DNA of 64,000 nucleotides from the NCBI GenBank assembly GCA_038496445.1, contig JALMLS010000336.1, positions 124,001-188,000 of the forward strand, in the 5' to 3' direction. The notes beneath the pieces are model-generated. The model was not told the DNA's origin. It made no database searches and saw only the letters and a list, made by a program, of their open reading frames with translations. Shown in pieces: positions 60,161 to 64,000 of this stretch. This DNA is from Trichosphaerium sp. ATCC 40318 (Eukaryota; Discosea; Flabellinia; Trichosidae). Each line of letters starts with the position of its first letter. Positions within the stretch are counted from its first letter, which is position 1. A program made the position numbers and the translations under genes.

Positions 60161-60734
60161 TCATCCTGTGTAAATAATACTAGCTAATAAATAGTCGCTA
60201 TAACCTGAACCAAGTATATTTTGGACTCTTAGACTCATTACAATCGAAACAGTGTCGAGGATACAAAATATCTGCACTTTTTCCAAAAATGACTTGCCAT
60301 GACTCAGACCATCTAAATTACAGCCCCGTGAATACACAATACCGTTTGAATCAACTGCAAGGCTATGACAGCATCCAGCAGCAATACAAACAATATTTAT
60401 GAGTGACTTTATTGGTCTAGCGATAGAATTCTTGATTTCGTCTGTATTACCTAATTGGTGGTGATAGTTTCTTCCCCAATCGTCGAGCAGCGATTAGCAT
60501 TGAATGTTCAAAACCAGCGGCCAAACGTTAGCATATCGTAAATTAACACCCAAAGTTTGACGTACTGCTATAAATCACGTGGTCTTGACCTTTTTGTATT
60601 TTGACAGAGACAAAAGGTCCTGTACCCAGGTTATTTCGATTTGTATTATGTAAAAAACCTGTACATACCTCAAGCAGTGAAAATAAACAAACAAAATCTT
60701 CCACCACGCTGTTACATTTAACTCCTGAAGCCAC
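60161..60734 (-). pseudogene. RCC1-repeat sequence, apparently decayed
   Basis: On the minus strand about 60161-60460 encodes an RCC1-type blade: WGRNYHHQLGNTDEIK, IVCIAAGCCHSLAVDSNG, IVYSRGCNLDGLSHG. It then loses the pattern and stops at 60161. Just upstream, AGFEHSMLIAARR lies one frame away from WGRN, so a single-base frameshift separates them. Further upstream is PFVSVKIQKGQDHVIYSS, another RCC1-like piece after a possible GTATGT intron. No ATG is found. I favour a pseudogene of an RCC1-like protein over an unrecognised splice pattern. CACGTG is at 60575. Confidence 0.5.
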
Positions 60735-61085
60735 GTATCAATAAATCGAAAACTTGTTCTTTTTTAGCTAAGTCTCAAACCGTGCACCTTAACAATGGAG
60801 CTATTCGTTTAGGTATACACTCACATACGTAAAACCACTTATATGAGAGACGAAGACGTATAAAAATGGACCCCAAGGGACATAGAGGAAGCAGTGTACA
60901 AACTCATTGCTTTACGCAAACGGCGTTCTCGTGGACGAGCCACACGAAAACAGCAAAAATGCAACGGAGAAAGATCAAGATTAAAACTTAAAAGCGGCAC
61001 TTGTTATAAAGAACAAGAAGATAGAGCAACGCTTCTCATGAAACAAGCAATAGCAAAAAGAAGAGCTACATTTGAAAGGCTTTAA
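60735..61085 (+). CDS. Candidate basic coiled-coil protein, start unclear
   Basis: The frame ending at 61085 reads WTPRDIEEAVYKLIALRKRR, then SRGRATRKQQKCNGERSRLK and later LLMKQAIAKRRATFERL. It is Arg/Lys-rich and helical, and may bind nucleic acid. In the same frame upstream MRDEDV is followed by TAA before KWTPRD, so either a small exon is missing or the gene is broken. An alternative frame from ATG 60867 ends after 41 codons. No family is recognised. Confidence 0.33.
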
Positions 61086-61474
61086 GTTTGGAATGTTATC
61101 TGAAATGGAGTTTAGATAGCAATGTAGAGCAGTAATAAGGTTTGTAACGGAAATACAATGTGTTTTTTTGCTATGTCTCATAACAAATTATGATGTAAAC
61201 GTTGGAGAAGTGTAGAGAGTCGAGGACGAACGTCATACTTTAACATCTAGACCATGCAGTAGGTACCTTAAAAGATGTGGTGTTGGCTACCTCACAACAC
61301 AATCAACGAGATGTAAAAATTGTGCTAATGGTAAACATTTTGAGCTGTTTGGCTATGAACTTTCGTTGTGGTGATAAATGTCCACAGAACGTTGTAATAA
61401 CAGCTCAGGTCTGACTCAATCAATGTCAAAGGAATGAAAAGTAAAGTAATTAATGATTTTTTAATTGTGCTTGA
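61086..61474. other. Convergent intergenic region
   Basis: About 390 nt between the basic coiled-coil candidate and the end of the folate gene. Nothing recognisable. Confidence 0.3.
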
Positions 61475-63426
61475 TCAAGTTGTATTGAATTGTACAAGTT
61501 CTAAAATACCACCTACAAGAAAAAAGGTACCAGTGACAAAAGCATGGATTTTTCTTTTCTTTGACCGTTGTTCTAGTACACCCAACGCTTCATTAATAGT
61601 AGGAATAACCTCTAGTTTTGTATCAACATTCGGCCAAAATGACTTCATTTGTTCTTGCCAATCCAAGTTTTTATCTGGCTTACTTACACTTATATTAGAG
61701 TCATCAAGACGTGTTGTAGGATCAATCTTAGGTGATGTAAAGTATATAGTATCAAAGGATAATCCTTGTTTTGTCGTAGTTTCATGTATTGCTTCAAGGA
61801 GCACCTTGGGATGCCTAGAATGGCTGCAGTTGAAAAGTAAAACTCTTTCAACTTGTTCATCGTCTTGACTTGTATCCTCTTTATATGTAGAGCAAAACCA
61901 ATTTGTACATGCCTTAATACTTTCTGGCGTATGTGCACCATCAAGGTAGAAAGTCACAGATCCACCAAAACACTCTAAAACTTGCGATCTGCCTTAAGTT
62001 GATGTTAAGCAAACTTATTGAAAAAAAACCAAAAACAATTTTTAAGCGCTTACCAGGTAATACAGTATCCTTTAATCCTTTCTTGAATATATCATCTATA
62101 TTAAATAAAGGCGCATACGGTACTTTTGATTCATTTGCGCTATCTACGATCATATTTTTTTCCGATTTTTTTCCAGTTTTTTTTTCTAACCAAGCCTGAG
62201 CCAATGCCACCGCCAATGATGCGTTTGTAACTTGATGATCTCCCTTTAATCCCAATTCTATTTTAGATGTTTCTTGAGCAAAATAATGATCAAGAGGACG
62301 TGTCATGAGTAGTTTAGTGTCTTGATGTGCTTGAGCCCTTCTAATGAGTTCATTTAAAGCACTAGACTCTTGCGGAACAGTGATAGCTTGAACACCTTTT
62401 AATAAATGTTAACTCAAACAAAACTGTAATCAACTATGAGTGCATACCATCTTTAAAGATTCCTGATTTCTCATAAGCTATTTCTTTTAGTGTATTCCCT
62501 AGTAAGTTCATATGATCGTAATCAAGTTTTGTAACCCTAAATAAGCATGTTTGTGAGGAGGGAGATTGGTTAATATTATTATTGTACATACGCTGTAACA
62601 GCTGGAGATTTGAAGCAATTTGTTGCATCTGTTCTTCCTCCAATACCAACTTCCATAATAACACAATCAACGTTTTCCTCTTGGAATACACGCATTGATA
62701 GAAGTGTCATATAACGGAACCATATAGGCATATCAGCAGGTGATTTCTAGAAAACTTATGCGAATGACAAACACAGATGGCTTTCGGATTTTTTTCTTAA
62801 ATGGGTGCTCAATAAACCGTTCATGCAACGGAACTTTGCAACAATTAGATTGTAACTAACAGTATGCCAAATGGAAAAAGATGATAGTATGTTGTTAATA
62901 CACAACTTGGTTTTCTTCACGCCACAAAAATAAAACGCCATGTGAACACTTCAGTTTGTACGTACTTTACTGCTCTCTAGTGATTCCCACACATTCCAAA
63001 AGTGCTTTGCAAACATGTCTTCTCCAATTGCCTTGCCATTGATCCGTATACGTTCTCGAACAGTAATCAAGTGTGGAGAAGAAAACAAGCCTGTTTTTGT
63101 TAACGTTAAAACGAGATGAAAGCTTTTGGAAGTTTTCTCGTTTGAAATAACGTTTGTACCTGTTTTAAAGCCTTGATTACGTAAAATAGACTCTACAAAA
63201 GCGCATGTGGAGCCTTTTCCTTTTGTTCCGGCAACATGAACTACTTTTGGTCCTAGTTTCGTTAACTACCTTGTAATTAGCGTCATTAAGTTTTATTGCG
63301 TACGTTTACGCCTATTCTGTTGGCAAAACTGGTCATTTCTTCGCTTAGGTCTATTTCCAAGTTACTTCGCCTTGCTTTCTCCCAACTAGCCTTTGCAGCG
63401 TTGTTTGACATGAGGGAGGTGTTCAT
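61475..63426 (-). CDS. Folylpolyglutamate synthase / dihydrofolate synthase family
   Basis: A Mur-ligase-fold enzyme that adds glutamate to folates (FPGS), or to dihydropteroate (DHFS), using ATP. The start at 63426 is [20 protein letters not shown]. After an intron comes [20 protein letters not shown] with the GTKGKGS P-loop. Next are [19 protein letters not shown], then [20 protein letters not shown] and KSGIFKDGM, all FPGS signatures. The C-terminal exon has [20 protein letters not shown], the second family motif, and ends ELVQFNTT at 61475. About seven exons are inferred. FPGS is favoured by the DGAHTPES motif, but the sequence alone does not exclude DHFS. Confidence 0.88.
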
Positions 63427-63837
63427 TACATCCAAAGCCTCCTTTTTCTTTCATTGGCGTTATATTCTCTCGTAATAGCGTACCTTGTACGTGTGATGCT
63501 TCATAGCGCTAGTTTTAGAGCTTTTCATCCTATTCCTTGCTACAGTATTTCTCAGCCTGCTCGCAAGCATCACACAAGTATTACTACTTCACAGTCAGGT
63601 ACAGCCGCGTATGGAGTGCACTTAATTAAATGCTCTAAGTCTTTTTTTTTTGTTACTTCACGTGACAGTCGAATCTCGTTTGTTTTGAGTAGTAAAGTCT
63701 CCGTTACCCACTCTGAAGATTTATAGTAATGTTGCCAACAGCGCTGAAACGTATACGTTTTGTACAAAACGACTGCTTTGGTGTAAAGTTATAGTTGACT
63801 TAACACAAACTTACTGTAACACAACGTGCGCAAGATT
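63427..63837. promoter_or_regulatory. Divergent intergenic region
   Basis: About 410 nt between the folate gene start (minus) and the last gene (plus). CACGTG is at 63659. Overlapping open frames on both strands here have no family features. Confidence 0.35.
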
Positions 63838-64000
63838 ATGAATTTTTCTGGTGTTTCTCTTGAGCAGGTGCTTACCTATTATCGTAACAATCATGTGGAG
63901 TTGTTCAGTACCATTGCTCCAAAAAATCAACAAACAATCATGGCTCAACTCAAGAATATCCTCAACGTATTTAATACAAGTCTACAACAAACACTGGACA
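63838..64000 (+). CDS. Start of an unidentified gene (partial, runs off the window)
   Basis: An ATG at 63838 opens 54 codons that stay open to the window end: MNFSGVSLEQVLTYYRNNHV, then ELFSTIAPKNQQTIMAQLKN and a Gln/Asn-containing helix. It appears soluble and helical with no signal peptide. No family is recognised from this piece. Confidence 0.6.
   Translation, partial: MNFSGVSLEQVLTYYRNNHVELFSTIAPKNQQTIMAQLKNILNVFNTSLQQTLD

Noticed and set aside
1-64000. Transposable elements or tRNA genes
   Set aside because: I looked for reverse transcriptase, transposase and integrase motifs, terminal repeats and the tRNA T-loop and found none I could support; a tRNAscan and a repeat search would decide.
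1-64000. Alternative genetic code
   Set aside because: TAA, TAG and TGA each end well-supported genes (2083, 32038, 20765) and none is needed inside a confident exon.

Overview
This window is nuclear DNA from a unicellular eukaryote, AT-rich at roughly 37-38% GC by eye. It is gene-dense, with genes on both strands. Most genes are cut by many short introns, typically 30-90 nt, with GTACGT or GTAAGT-like donors and T-rich interiors. TAA, TAG and TGA all end genes, so the standard code is in use. The lineage cannot be fixed from the sequence. Several traits together suggest a free-living, probably amoeboid or early-diverging protist: a fungal/protist-type capping enzyme, a Zn-cluster/PAS transcription factor, a GABA-B-like receptor, F-box/NHL and F-box/MORN proteins, and many secreted surface proteins. 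I could run no homology search. All gene models are hand-spliced from reading frames, splice signals and remembered family motifs.

Layout. 0-5.1 kb: the first codons of an unidentified minus-strand gene, then RNA polymerase III subunit RPC4 and a fused mRNA triphosphatase-guanylyltransferase. 5.8-10.4 kb (minus): an F-box/NHL protein, a mucin-like GPI-type surface protein and an atypical Rho-family GTPase. 11.6-14.4 kb: a secreted DUF4874/DUF4832 protein with a ricin-type lectin. 14.4-16.3 kb: a decayed MORN gene and two uncertain small genes. 17-20.6 kb: a secreted protease-vWD-EGF protein with a GPI-type tail. 20.8-22.2 kb: a second F-box/NHL copy. 22.4-24.0 kb: a GT61 glycosyltransferase. 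25-28.8 kb: a PAK1IP1/MAK11-like WD protein and a HOGA1-like aldolase.

29.2-32.0 kb: the Zn-cluster/PAS factor. 32.3-34.2 kb: a DNRLRE-type membrane protein. 35.1 kb: a divergent ubiquitin with a tail. 36.1-37.35 kb: a frameshifted F-box/MORN gene and its partial duplicate. 39.6-40.7 kb: a secreted protein. 41.5-42.7 kb: maleylacetoacetate isomerase. 44.3 kb: a homeobox gene. 46.2-47.4 kb: a short-chain dehydrogenase. 48.9-50.5 kb: protein disulfide isomerase. 50.7-53.4 kb: a mitochondrial BolA diverging from a TPR/PPR-like gene. 54-60.1 kb: a very large class C GPCR. 60.2 kb: a decayed RCC1-like sequence. 61.5-63.4 kb: folylpolyglutamate/dihydrofolate synthase. 63.8 kb: the start of a new gene.

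Two signals stand out. One is the GPCR, whose ectodomain is built from LamG, cadherin-like and discoidin modules in front of a GABA-B-like seven-helix core and coiled coil. The other is the palindrome CACGTG, present about 54 times by hand count against roughly 8 expected. It sits in promoters and introns and supplies at least six GC-AG splice donors of the form GCACGTG. The secretome is rich (protease, mucin, lectin, DNRLRE and LamG proteins), which suggests a cell that handles its surroundings through an elaborate coat and secreted enzymes.
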